64,000 nt of DNA, from the NCBI GenBank assembly GCA_002798195.1, contig NWQM01000017.1, positions 1 through 64,000 on the forward strand. Direction: 5' to 3'. This document shows, in pieces, positions 27,045 through 35,227 of this stretch (positions are counted from its first letter, which is position 1; every line of letters begins with the position of its first letter). The notes beneath the pieces are model-generated. The model was not told the DNA's origin. It saw only the letters and a program-made list of their open reading frames with translations, and did not search any database. This DNA comes from Lysobacteraceae bacterium NML03-0222. GTDB taxonomy: Bacteria > Pseudomonadota > Gammaproteobacteria > Xanthomonadales > Xanthomonadaceae. The position numbers and the translations under genes are program-made.

Positions 27045-27428
27045 ATGAGCAAGAAAATCCTGTTTGCCTTGGCCTTCTGCGTTGCCTTGACTGCTTGCAA
27101 CAAGCAGGAAGAAGCTCCGGCTGAAGCTGTGGCACCTGCTGTCGAAGCCAGCGAAGCGGCTCCGGCTGCTGAAGCTGCCGGCACCGACGTTGCCGCTGCC
27201 GAAGCTGCTCCGGCGACCGATTTGCCGCAAGCCTGTGCCGACTATATCGCCCGTGCTGAAGCCTGCTTTGCCAAGGCTGCCCCGGATGCTGCCGCGATGA
27301 TGAAGACCTCCTTCGACGCCACGGTAACCGAATGGAAGAACGCTGTGGACAAGTCCTCGCTGGGCGAAGCCTGCAAGCAGATGAACGACATGTTCGCGCA
27401 GACCGCTGCTGCACTGAGCTGTGAATAA
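27045..27428 (+). CDS. Small lipoprotein inserted in the atp operon
   Basis: This 127-aa protein has a signal peptide with lipobox LTAC (Cys at about residue 19). An Ala/Glu/Pro-rich linker of about 35 residues (APAEAVAPAVEASEAAPAAE) follows, then a C-terminal domain of about 65 residues beginning LPQACADYIARAEACF. That domain has four cysteines, suggesting two disulphides, and resembles DUF5339-type small periplasmic domains. The gene lies between atpG and atpD, 41 bases after atpG, with an AAGGAA ribosome site inside the palindrome TTCCTTTAAGGAA. A hairpin follows. No ATP synthase role is known for such proteins; it may simply use the strong operon. Confidence 0.85.
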   Translation: MSKKILFALAFCVALTACNKQEEAPAEAVAPAVEASEAAPAAEAAGTDVAAAEAAPATDLPQACADYIARAEACFAKAAPDAAAMMKTSFDATVTEWKNAVDKSSLGEACKQMNDMFAQTAAALSCE

Positions 27429-27439
27429 TTGTTTTACCC

Positions 27440-27461
27440 GGCTCCGCCTTTGGGCGGAGCC
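27440..27461 (+). other. Hairpin after the atp lipoprotein gene
   Basis: GGCTCCGCC and GGCGGAGCC pair around TTTG, and the stem can be extended by ACCCG/CGGGT across a small bulge. Only a short T stretch follows, so it is a weak terminator or attenuator before atpD. The next 90 bases hold further short inverted repeats (TTTGCCGG with CCGGGCAAA). Confidence 0.65.
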
Positions 27462-27562
27462 TTTCGGGTATTGTGGCAAGCCCTGTGTGGCAGGGTTTGC
27501 CGGAATATCCAAAAACCGGCATTGGCCGGGCAAATGAACCGAGTTTTTGTGGAGCTGAGCAA

Positions 27563-28987
27563 ATGAGCAACCAAGGCAAGATCGTCCAGATCATCGGCGC
27601 CGTTGTGGACGTCGAATTCCCGCGCGAGAGCGTGCCGAAGGTGTACGACGCGCTGAAGGTGCAGAACACCGAAATCACCCTGGAAGTCCAGCAGCAGCTG
27701 GGCGATGGCGTGGTGCGTACCATTGCGCTGGGCTCCACTGACGGCCTGAAGCGTGGCCTGGTGGCCGACAATACCGGCCGTGCCATCGCCGTGCCGGTGG
27801 GTGAAGCCACCCTCGGCCGCATCATGGACGTGCTTGGCAACCCGATTGACGAAGTGGGCCCCATCAATGCCAAGGAGCATTGGGAAATCCACCGCACCGC
27901 GCCGACCTATGAAGAGCAAGCCTCGACCAACGAGCTGCTGGAAACCGGCATCAAGGTGATCGACCTGATGTGCCCGTTCGCCAAGGGCGGCAAGGTCGGC
28001 CTGTTCGGCGGCGCGGGCGTGGGCAAGACCGTGAACATGCTGGAGCTGATCAACAACATCGCCACCCAGCACTCAGGTCTGTCGGTGTTTGCCGGCGTGG
28101 GTGAGCGTACCCGTGAAGGCAACGACTTCTACCACGAAATGCAGGATGCCGGCGTGGTCAAACTCGACAACCTGCCAGAATCGAAAGTGGCGATGGTGTA
28201 CGGCCAGATGAACGAGCCGCCGGGCAACCGTCTGCGCGTGGCACTGACCGGTCTCACCATGGCCGAATACTTCCGTGACGAAAAGGACGCTTCCGGCAAG
28301 GGTCGTGACGTGCTGTTCTTCGTCGATAACATCTACCGCTACACCCTGGCCGGTACCGAAGTGTCGGCACTGCTGGGTCGTATGCCGTCGGCCGTGGGTT
28401 ATCAGCCGACCTTGGCCGAAGAAATGGGCGTGCTGCAAGAGCGCATCACCTCGACCAAGACCGGCTCGATTACCTCGATCCAGGCCGTGTACGTGCCCGC
28501 GGACGACTTGACCGACCCCTCGCCGGCCACCACCTTCGCCCACTTGGATGCCACCGTGGTGCTTAGCCGTCAGATCGCCAGCTTGGGTATTTACCCGGCG
28601 GTGGACCCGCTGGACTCCACCAGCCGTCAGCTCGACCCGAACGTCATCGGTCACGAGCATTACGACACCGCCCGCCGCGTGCAGGCCACCTTGCAGAAGT
28701 ACAAGGAGCTCAAGGACATCATCGCCATCCTGGGTATGGACGAGTTGTCCGAAGAAGACAAGCTGGCGGTGGCGCGTGCCCGCAAGATCGAACGCTTCTT
28801 CAGTCAGCCGTTCCACGTGGCCGAAGTGTTCACCGGCTCGCCGGGTAAGTACGTCTCGCTCAAGGACACCATCCGCGGCTTCAAGATGATTGTCGATGGC
28901 GAATGCGACCATATCCCGGAACAGGCGTTCTACATGGTCGGCGGCATCGACGAAGCCATCGAAAAGGCCAAGAAACTGGCGGCCTGA
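27563..28987 (+). CDS. atpD: ATP synthase F1 subunit beta
   Basis: This 474-aa catalytic subunit has the P-loop GGAGVGKT (about 151-158), the catalytic Glu in GERTREGND, the Walker B FVDNIYRYT and the DELSEEDK (DELSEED) loop near the C-terminus. The ATG at 27563 (MSNQGKIVQIIG) follows a GGAG site. The longer frame from 27473 has no family match. Confidence 0.97.
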   Translation: MSNQGKIVQIIGAVVDVEFPRESVPKVYDALKVQNTEITLEVQQQLGDGVVRTIALGSTDGLKRGLVADNTGRAIAVPVGEATLGRIMDVLGNPIDEVGPINAKEHWEIHRTAPTYEEQASTNELLETGIKVIDLMCPFAKGGKVGLFGGAGVGKTVNMLELINNIATQHSGLSVFAGVGERTREGNDFYHEMQDAGVVKLDNLPESKVAMVYGQMNEPPGNRLRVALTGLTMAEYFRDEKDASGKGRDVLFFVDNIYRYTLAGTEVSALLGRMPSAVGYQPTLAEEMGVLQERITSTKTGSITSIQAVYVPADDLTDPSPATTFAHLDATVVLSRQIASLGIYPAVDPLDSTSRQLDPNVIGHEHYDTARRVQATLQKYKELKDIIAILGMDELSEEDKLAVARARKIERFFSQPFHVAEVFTGSPGKYVSLKDTIRGFKMIVDGECDHIPEQAFYMVGGIDEAIEKAKKLAA

Positions 28988-29004
28988 TCGCCTTGGTTGA
29001 TTTG

Positions 29005-29029
29005 GGGCGCGGGCATCAGGCCCGCGTCC
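29005..29029 (+). other. Hairpin between atpD and atpC
   Basis: A roughly 10-bp stem (core GCGGGC/GCCCGC, extended by G-C and one G-U pair) with loop ATCAG fills most of the 61-base gap. No T-run follows, so read-through into atpC is expected. Confidence 0.65.
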
Positions 29030-29048
29030 TGTTTGCAGGAGTCCAAAA

Positions 29049-29474
29049 ATGGCCAACACAATCCGCTGCGAAATCGTCAGCGCCGAAGCCGAAATCTACA
29101 GCGGTGATGCCACCTTGGTGGTCGCCACCGGCGAATTGGGTGAGCTCGGCATTGCCCCCAAGCATGCACCGCTGATTACCCGCTTGAAGCCCGGCAAAGT
29201 GGTCGTGACCACGGCCAACGGTGAGCATCTGGATTTCGCCATCTCCGGCGGCATGCTGGAAGTGCAGCCCACAGTGGTCACCATTCTGGCCGATACCGCC
29301 ATTCGCGCCGATGACATCGACGAAGCCAAAGTGCGTGCCGCCAAGGAAGAAGCTGAGCGCGTGCTGGCAGGCCGTGGCGAAGCCATGGAAATTGCCGAAG
29401 CCCAGCAGCGTCTGGCCGAAGTCACCGCGCAGCTGCAGGCCCTGGAGCGCTTGCGCAAGAACCTCAAGCACTAA
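29049..29474 (+). CDS. atpC: ATP synthase F1 subunit epsilon
   Basis: This 141-aa subunit regulates rotation. The N-terminal beta-sandwich begins IRCEIVSAEAEIYSGDATLVV and contains GELGIAPKHAPLITRLKPG. The C-terminal helical hairpin (AEAQQRLAEVTAQLQALERLRKNL) is complete, so epsilon inhibition is structurally possible. A terminator follows. Confidence 0.96.
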   Translation: MANTIRCEIVSAEAEIYSGDATLVVATGELGELGIAPKHAPLITRLKPGKVVVTTANGEHLDFAISGGMLEVQPTVVTILADTAIRADDIDEAKVRAAKEEAERVLAGRGEAMEIAEAQQRLAEVTAQLQALERLRKNLKH

Positions 29475-29503
29475 GGTTTTTGGCTATAAATACAGCCCGC
29501 AAA

Positions 29504-29529
29504 GCGACGGCCTCGGCCGTCGCTTTTTG
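29504..29529 (+). terminator. Rho-independent terminator of the atp operon
   Basis: GCGACGG and CCGTCGC pair around CCTCGG and are followed by TTTTT, 30 bases after the atpC stop. Confidence 0.88.
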
Positions 29530-29595
29530 TGTCCGTTTTTGGGATGGATGCACGATGGAAATGATTTCAACGGCTTTTGCTAGCTACATTCACGG

Positions 29596-29982
29596 CTAAT
29601 CACGCCGGTAAATCCAGTAACGCGAAAGTACAAAGCCAATGGTGGCAAACCCGGCTTCCAGCAGCGGCTTGGCAAGCCAGGCGGTTGTCAGTGAATAGTG
29701 CTGCTCCAGCGCGCCGAGCAGCAGGCTGCCGATGAGGGTGAGGGTCAGCCAAACCAGCGCAAACCGCGCCAACGGTCTGCCGCCCAGCCTATTGCCAGCG
29801 TTGCCAAAGGTATAGCGGCCATTGAGCCAGAAGCCCAGCGCTGCACCGGCCAGTCGTCCGGCGATATTGGCCTGTGCTACCGGCAGCAGGCTATGGCTCA
29901 GGGCCATCGTCAGGCTGCAATCGAGCAGCCATTGCAGACCACCGATAACGGCATAAGCAACAAGCTGGCGGGAAAGATTCAT
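29596..29982 (-). CDS. GtrA-like membrane protein
   Basis: This 128-aa protein has four predicted membrane helices and the GtrA pattern: an N-terminal FLNGRYTF-type motif (ALGFWLNGRYTF at about 48-59) and a final short basic tail SRYWIYRRD. GtrA-like flippases are thought to move lipid-linked sugars for cell-surface glycosylation. No partner glycosyltransferase is adjacent. It diverges from glmU. Confidence 0.82.
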   Translation of the reverse strand: MNLSRQLVAYAVIGGLQWLLDCSLTMALSHSLLPVAQANIAGRLAGAALGFWLNGRYTFGNAGNRLGGRPLARFALVWLTLTLIGSLLLGALEQHYSLTTAWLAKPLLEAGFATIGFVLSRYWIYRRD

Positions 29983-30051
29983 GCTTCAAACAGGCAGGGA
30001 ATGGCGCATGGTAAGGGCTAAAATGGCGTTTTCATGCCGAAGAATGCCGTG

Positions 30052-31425
30052 ATGAACAACGCCCCATTGCATATCGTGATTCTTGCCGCCGGTGAAGGCA
30101 AACGGATGAAATCGCGCCTGCCCAAGGTGCTGCAAAAAGTGGCCGGCAAACCGATGCTGGGGCATGTCATCGACACTGCCCGGCAGCTCAAGCCGGCCGG
30201 CATCCATATCGTCTATGGTCATGGCGGCGACCAAGTGCTGGCAGCGTTTTCTGCCGAGACCGACCTGCAATGGGCCGAGCAGCGTCAGCGTCTGGGGACA
30301 GGACATGCCGTGCAGCAAGTGATGGCGCAGATTCCTGCCGCTGCGCGGGTGTTGGTGCTGTATGGCGATGTGCCGCTGATTAGCGCCGAAAGCCTTGAAA
30401 AATTGCTGGCGCAGGACGCTGCCCTGGCGGTGCTGGTTGCCGAGCTTGCCAACCCCACCGGCTATGGCCGCATCCTGCGTGATGCCGAAGGTCGGGTCGG
30501 CGCCATCGTCGAAGAAAAGGACGCCAATGATGAGCAGCGCGCAGTGCGTATCGTCAATACCGGCATTCTGGCGGCCGATGCCGATGCCCTGCGCGAGTGG
30601 CTTGGCAGCCTGTCCAACGACAACGCCCAGGGCGAGTATTACCTGACCGATATTTTTGCCAAGGCCGCGCACGAATACCGCGCGGCCGAGATGGTCGTGG
30701 TGGCCGACCCGCAGGAAACCGAGGGCGCCAACGACCCTTGGCAATTGGCGCAACTTGAGCGCGCCTTCCAGCAGCGTGCAGTCAAAGCCCTTTGCAGCCA
30801 GGGAGTGCGTTTTGCCGACCCGGCGCGCGTGGACGTGCGCGGTCAGGTACAGGCCGACATGGATGTGGAGGTGGATATCGACGTGATTTTTGAAGGCGAA
30901 GTAGTGCTGGGGGAGGGCGTGCGCATCGGCCCGTTCTGCCGCCTGAAGAATGTGCATATCGCCGCAGGCACGCATGTCCATGCCCATTGTGACCTGGAGG
31001 GCGCACAGGTAGGCGCAAACAGCCGCATCGGTCCCTATGCCCGGCTGCGTCCTGGCGCTGCGCTGGCCGAAGGCGTGCATATCGGCAATTTTGTGGAAGT
31101 GAAAAAATCTAGCTTGGGTCAGGGCAGCAAGGCCAACCATTTGAGCTATATCGGCGATGCCGACATCGGCAGCGGCGTCAATATCGGCGCCGGCAGCATT
31201 ACCTGCAATTACGACGGCGTCAACAAATCCCGCACCGTGATTGGCGATGGCGCCTTCATCGGCTCCAACAGCGCACTGGTCGCGCCGGTTGAAGTGGGCG
31301 CAGGCGCCACCATCGGCGCCGGTAGCACCGTCACCCGCAGCGCCCCGGAAGGCCAACTCACTCTGGCTCGCGCCCGCCAGCAAACCCTGCCCGAATGGCA
31401 AAGGCCGGTGAAGAAAGAATCATGA
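30052..31425 (+). CDS. glmU: Bifunctional UDP-GlcNAc pyrophosphorylase/GlcN-1-P acetyltransferase
   Basis: This roughly 457-aa enzyme makes UDP-GlcNAc for peptidoglycan and LPS. The N-terminal uridyltransferase has ILAAGEGKRMKSRLPKVL; GDVPLI follows, with Mg ligands. The C-terminal left-handed beta-helix acetyltransferase shows hexapeptide repeats and NFVEVKKSSLGQGSKANHLSYIGD, then NIGAGSITCNYDG. I prefer the ATG at 30052 (MNNAPLHIV), which has GAAG at suitable spacing; the ATG at 30034 is in frame. Its stop marks the left edge of the defence island. Confidence 0.95.
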   Translation: MNNAPLHIVILAAGEGKRMKSRLPKVLQKVAGKPMLGHVIDTARQLKPAGIHIVYGHGGDQVLAAFSAETDLQWAEQRQRLGTGHAVQQVMAQIPAAARVLVLYGDVPLISAESLEKLLAQDAALAVLVAELANPTGYGRILRDAEGRVGAIVEEKDANDEQRAVRIVNTGILAADADALREWLGSLSNDNAQGEYYLTDIFAKAAHEYRAAEMVVVADPQETEGANDPWQLAQLERAFQQRAVKALCSQGVRFADPARVDVRGQVQADMDVEVDIDVIFEGEVVLGEGVRIGPFCRLKNVHIAAGTHVHAHCDLEGAQVGANSRIGPYARLRPGAALAEGVHIGNFVEVKKSSLGQGSKANHLSYIGDADIGSGVNIGAGSITCNYDGVNKSRTVIGDGAFIGSNSALVAPVEVGAGATIGAGSTVTRSAPEGQLTLARARQQTLPEWQRPVKKES

Positions 31426-31468
31426 CGTCACTGGCTCTTCCCGCCATCGCATCCATTTGGAATAAAAA

Positions 31469-31651
31469 TTGCACTGGCAAAAACAGCAACGCCAACTGGA
31501 AGCCCAGCGCAGCAAACAGCGCCGTGAACTGTTTGAACGGCAAGATGAGATCGAGGCGCAGCGCAATCGGCTGATTGAACAGATGGAAGGGCAGTTGCTG
31601 CAGCGGGTGGAGGAAGAGGAATTGTTTTTGATTGAGTGGGAGATGATTTAG
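31469..31651 (+). pseudogene. C-terminal remnant of an SNF2-type helicase
   Basis: The frame has no ATG and would need a TTG start, with an in-frame stop just before it. Its 60 residues (ELFERQDEIEAQRNRLIEQ ... LFLIEWEMI) match the ending I recall for large SNF2/DEAD helicases that accompany methyltransferase-restriction clusters. The rest, normally over 800 residues, is absent: glmU ends 44 bases upstream. I read it as a deletion scar at the island edge. A GGA-type ribosome site leaves open that a short peptide is still made. The assignment rests on memory of the motif. Confidence 0.5.
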
Positions 31652-33253
31652 ATGAAAAAGAAATCGCAAAGCCTTTCTATTTTTCTTCTCAAGCAACACG
31701 TTAAAGAAAAAGAAGATGCTATTCAAAACATTTCCAGCTTACAAAATACAGCCATAAGTCTGGATGGCGCTGAAATATTTTTGTATTCAAAGCAAAGTAA
31801 TAAAAACAAGCCTTCGTGGGTTAGATTATTTACGCCGTATGCAAATGGAAGTCTTGATTATCTATATAGCTCGAACTGTTCGGCTGTTTTGTTGATTAAT
31901 AGAAATGACAGATTTTTTGCCTTGACTTTTGGTTATGGGCGCCATCTTTTGATTCCTGATAGTTTTGAGGAAAACTTTGGCTTACGAGTGGTTGTCAATT
32001 CTGTAGACCCGGAAAAATTAAGAAGTATAGACGTCCATACTTTGGAGTCTGTGCCTGTGCATAAACGAAGTCAAGCTAGTGTTTCAACAAGCTTTCCGGA
32101 CTTTGGATTGGATGTTGAGCAGGATTTGATGTATGCAGCCACTGGGTTCGCAAAAGACCCCAGTTTTTGCAAGGCCCTCTCGGGGAAAGATGCGTTAAAA
32201 ATTTCCTTGCCATTCGAACTGGTTGATATCAATTCTGTTTTAGATAAAGTGAGTGCTTTTTTTGAATCTGATTCTTACAAGAAAAGCTTTCCATGGATAG
32301 ATCGCTTGTCTGAAGTAAGAAATCAAAGCTCAAAAAATGAGCTGGATGAGGCTCTTGTCCAGAAAATAAAAAGTCAAAAGCTTTCAAAAACGTGGCTAGC
32401 CATTCCTGATGTCATTGATTGGGCAAACGTCTCTGGGTTCAGGTATCAGAAAGAAAAACTAGGAGGTTTGGTGGATGACATAAGCTGGGATGGCTACCTT
32501 TCTTGCCTCGAAGATCGGAAAAAAGAAATTTCCATACAAAGACTAAAGGAAGATTGCATCCACTGTATTAGCGCTTCAAACGAGCACGCAATTCACACGT
32601 GGAAAGTTTATCGGTGTATTTATTGTGAAATTGAGCACGATGGTGAATTTTATTCCCTGACAAATGGAAAATGGTACAAGATAGACAGGGATTTTCTGAA
32701 AAGTCTTGACGATGAAATTGGAAGAATACCAGTCTCCGACTTGGATCTCCCGACCTATGCGGTAAAATCTGAAAATGAATACAACGAAAGCGTCGCCAAC
32801 TCAAAAGGCTTTGTGTTGATGGATAGGAAAAATATAAATTACGGGAACGGTAGTAGCAAGATTGAATTTTGCGATCTCTACAGCACAGACAAAAAACTCA
32901 TCCATGTCAAACGGTATGGAGGCTCAAGTGTTTTGAGTCATTTATTTTCCCAGGGGTTGGTTTCAATGCAGCTCGTTCTCTCGGATGGAAATTTTCGGGA
33001 CTTGGTCAATGAAAAACTTCCAGAAACCCACAAGCTCCCCAAAAAAGATGAAAAACCAAACGCAGGGGAGTTTGAGGTTGTGTATGTGATTGCAAGTAAT
33101 GATAAAAAAACAACGGCACATGATTTGCCTTTGTTTAGCAAAATTAACCTCCGTAGTTGTTATAACAGGCTTCAGTTAATGGGTGTTTCTAGTAGCCTTA
33201 AAGTTATTCCTATCGAAGGCATAGGGCAAGAGGAAAACGCTCATGAAGAATAA
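31652..33253 (+). CDS. TIGR04141/DUF6119-like sporadic protein
   Basis: This 533-aa protein fits the sporadically distributed TIGR04141 (DUF6119) family: N-terminal SLSIFLLKQ and DGAEIFLYSK, then a segment around FALTFGYGRHLL and FGLRVVVNSVDPEKLRSID, which are its best landmarks. The family is found next to restriction systems, with no established activity. The gene is clearly AT-rich against the GC-rich host, indicating recent transfer. The ATG follows GGGAGA at 8 bases. It overlaps the methyltransferase start by 11 bases, so the two are co-translated. Confidence 0.7.
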   Translation: MKKKSQSLSIFLLKQHVKEKEDAIQNISSLQNTAISLDGAEIFLYSKQSNKNKPSWVRLFTPYANGSLDYLYSSNCSAVLLINRNDRFFALTFGYGRHLLIPDSFEENFGLRVVVNSVDPEKLRSIDVHTLESVPVHKRSQASVSTSFPDFGLDVEQDLMYAATGFAKDPSFCKALSGKDALKISLPFELVDINSVLDKVSAFFESDSYKKSFPWIDRLSEVRNQSSKNELDEALVQKIKSQKLSKTWLAIPDVIDWANVSGFRYQKEKLGGLVDDISWDGYLSCLEDRKKEISIQRLKEDCIHCISASNEHAIHTWKVYRCIYCEIEHDGEFYSLTNGKWYKIDRDFLKSLDDEIGRIPVSDLDLPTYAVKSENEYNESVANSKGFVLMDRKNINYGNGSSKIEFCDLYSTDKKLIHVKRYGGSSVLSHLFSQGLVSMQLVLSDGNFRDLVNEKLPETHKLPKKDEKPNAGEFEVVYVIASNDKKTTAHDLPLFSKINLRSCYNRLQLMGVSSSLKVIPIEGIGQEENAHEE

Positions 33254-34910
33254 AAAACTTGAACTCACCTGGATTGGCAAGGAGAAGCGCCCCAAGTTGG
33301 AGGCGCGGATTTTGCTGGAGGATGGGGAGCTGTCATATCACGCTGGGCGGCGGGTGTCGGAGGGGGATGTCTTTGATAACCGGCTGATTTTTGGTGACAA
33401 CCTGCTGGCTTTGAAGGCGTTGGAGGCGGAGTTCGCGGGCAAGGTCAAATGCGTGTTCATCGACCCGCCGTACAACACGGGCAGTGCGTTTACCCATTAC
33501 GATGACGGGCTGGAGCATTCGATTTGGCTGGGGCTGATGCGTGACCGGCTGGAGATTATCAAGCGTTTGCTTTCCGATGATGGTTCGTTGTGGATCACGA
33601 TTGATGACAACGAGGCGCATTATTTGAAGGTTTTATGCGATGAGGTTTTTGGGCGATCGAATTTTCTCGCTTGCTCAATATGGAACCACAGTGTTCAATC
33701 GAAGGGTTATAGTGGTAGATTTTCTGTTCATCATAACTATATTCTTGTTTACCAAAGATCCCCCTCTTTTGATTTAAAAGATTTGCCAAGAGAGGAAGAG
33801 CATAATATAAATTATTCGAATCCTGATAATGACCCTCGTGGCCCGTGGCGAGCCGGTGACGTAAGAAACTCTCTTGTTCGTCCCAATCTTATGTACGATA
33901 TATCCACGCCAAGCGGAAAGACAATCAGGCATCCTCCAAAGGGCTGGAGGTTTAGTCGTGAAACCTTTGAAAGGGAGCTGTCTGAGGGAAAAATAAAATT
34001 TTCTGATGATGAAAGTAGAGTGATCAGAAAAATTTATTTGGCAGACCAGCAGGGGCGGGTTCCTGAGACTATTTGGTTTGCGAAGGATGTGGGTACTACT
34101 CGTGAAGCAAGTGGCGAAGTTCGTGAATTTGTTGATGGAGAATTTTTTGATACGCCAAAGCCCGAGCGGCTGATTGAGCGAGTTCTTAGGCTTGCCACCA
34201 ACCCCGGCGATCTCGTCCTCGACTCCTTCGCCGGTTCCGGTACCACGGGCGCGGTGGCGCACAAAATGGGGCGGCGCTGGATCATGGTGGAGCTGGGTGA
34301 GCATTGCCATACGCACATCATTCCGCGCCTGAAAAAGGTGATTGACGGCGAAGACCCGGGCGGGATTTCCAAGGCGGTGAACTGGCAGGGGGGCGGCGGG
34401 TTTCGCTATTACCGGCTGGCGCCGAGCCTGATTGTGAATGACCGCTGGGGCAACCCGATCATCAACCCGGAATACAACGCGGCGATGCTGGCCGAGGCGC
34501 TGGCAAAGCTGGAGGGTTTTACCTATGCGCCGTCGGAAACGCTGTGGTGGCAGCATGGGCATTCCAGCGAACAGGATTTTATTTTCGTGACCACGCAAAG
34601 CTTGTCTGCCGGGCAGTTGCAGGCGCTGGCCGATGAGGTGGGCGATGGCCGCAGTTTGTTGATTTGCTGCTCGGCCTTTCGTGGGGTGACGGCGCAGCAG
34701 GCGCTTGAGCGCTGGCCGAATCTGACGTTGAAAAAAATCCCCAAGATGATTTTGGCGCGCTGCGAGTGGGGGCAGGACGATTACAGCCTGAACGTGGCGA
34801 ATCTGCCGTTGGCCAAGCCGCAGCCGCAAGCCCAGCCCTCTCCCAAAGGCAAAGGGAGAAAAGCCGCCGACACGCCGGATCTGTTTGGCGATGACGGGGA
34901 GCAGGCCTAA
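33243..34910 (+). CDS. Type III-like adenine-specific DNA methyltransferase (Mod)
   Basis: This 555-aa beta-class N6-adenine methyltransferase has the catalytic motif DPPYNTG (about 74-80), SLWITIDDNE (motif V-VI region) and, after the recognition region, the SAM-binding motif DSFAGSGTTGAVA (about 327-339). Order IV-then-I is the beta class typical of type III Mod. The stretch of about codons 135-315 (33648-34188), the target recognition region, is visibly AT-rich while both flanks are GC-rich, a mosaic expected from swapping of specificity domains. It overlaps TIGR04141 upstream and the RhuM remnant downstream. Confidence 0.88.
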   Translation: MKNKKLELTWIGKEKRPKLEARILLEDGELSYHAGRRVSEGDVFDNRLIFGDNLLALKALEAEFAGKVKCVFIDPPYNTGSAFTHYDDGLEHSIWLGLMRDRLEIIKRLLSDDGSLWITIDDNEAHYLKVLCDEVFGRSNFLACSIWNHSVQSKGYSGRFSVHHNYILVYQRSPSFDLKDLPREEEHNINYSNPDNDPRGPWRAGDVRNSLVRPNLMYDISTPSGKTIRHPPKGWRFSRETFERELSEGKIKFSDDESRVIRKIYLADQQGRVPETIWFAKDVGTTREASGEVREFVDGEFFDTPKPERLIERVLRLATNPGDLVLDSFAGSGTTGAVAHKMGRRWIMVELGEHCHTHIIPRLKKVIDGEDPGGISKAVNWQGGGGFRYYRLAPSLIVNDRWGNPIINPEYNAAMLAEALAKLEGFTYAPSETLWWQHGHSSEQDFIFVTTQSLSAGQLQALADEVGDGRSLLICCSAFRGVTAQQALERWPNLTLKKIPKMILARCEWGQDDYSLNVANLPLAKPQPQAQPSPKGKGRKAADTPDLFGDDGEQA

Positions 34911-35227
34911 TGGCAAAGCAAGCTCCAGGCAACACACCTGCAAAGGCAGGCGGCTTGGTGCAGCAAGCTGCTGCAGCTATGGAAGAAACAGGCGAATTCC
35001 TGCTCTACCAGACCGAGGATGCGCAGACGCGGGTACAGGTGCGCCTTCAGGATGGCGGCCTCTGGCTGACCCAGGCGCAGCTGGCCGAGCTGTACCAGTG
35101 CTCGCCACAAAACATTACCCAGCACATCCGCGCCATCTACCAAACCGGGGAACTACAGGAAGCAGCAACTTGTAAGCCGTACTTACAGGTTCGGCTGGAG
35201 CGTGGGCGGCAGGTCAACCATGGTTGA
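34910..35227 (+). pseudogene. Truncated RhuM-family gene
   Basis: The 105-aa frame carries only the N-terminal part of a RhuM (virulence RhuM) protein: GEFLLYQTEDAQTRVQVRL, LTQAQLAELYQCSPQNITQHI, then EAATCKPYLQVR. Family members run to about 330 residues, continuing after RQV into a domain missing here. The match stops at RQVNHG, exactly where the zeta toxin gene begins, so the 3' two thirds were lost or replaced. It starts in the Mod stop codon (TAATG) and is still in the operon, so a short DNA-binding-like protein could be made. Confidence 0.75.

Noticed and set aside
31463..31651. The 60-codon frame before TIGR04141 as a normal small gene
   Set aside because: It lacks an ATG, and its sequence looks like the tail of a large helicase, so it is listed as a remnant instead.
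34839..34859. TCTCCC/GGGAGA inverted repeat inside the 3' end of mod
   Set aside because: Only a 6-bp stem in a proline/lysine-coding linker; it resembles a common scattered repeat but is too short to claim.
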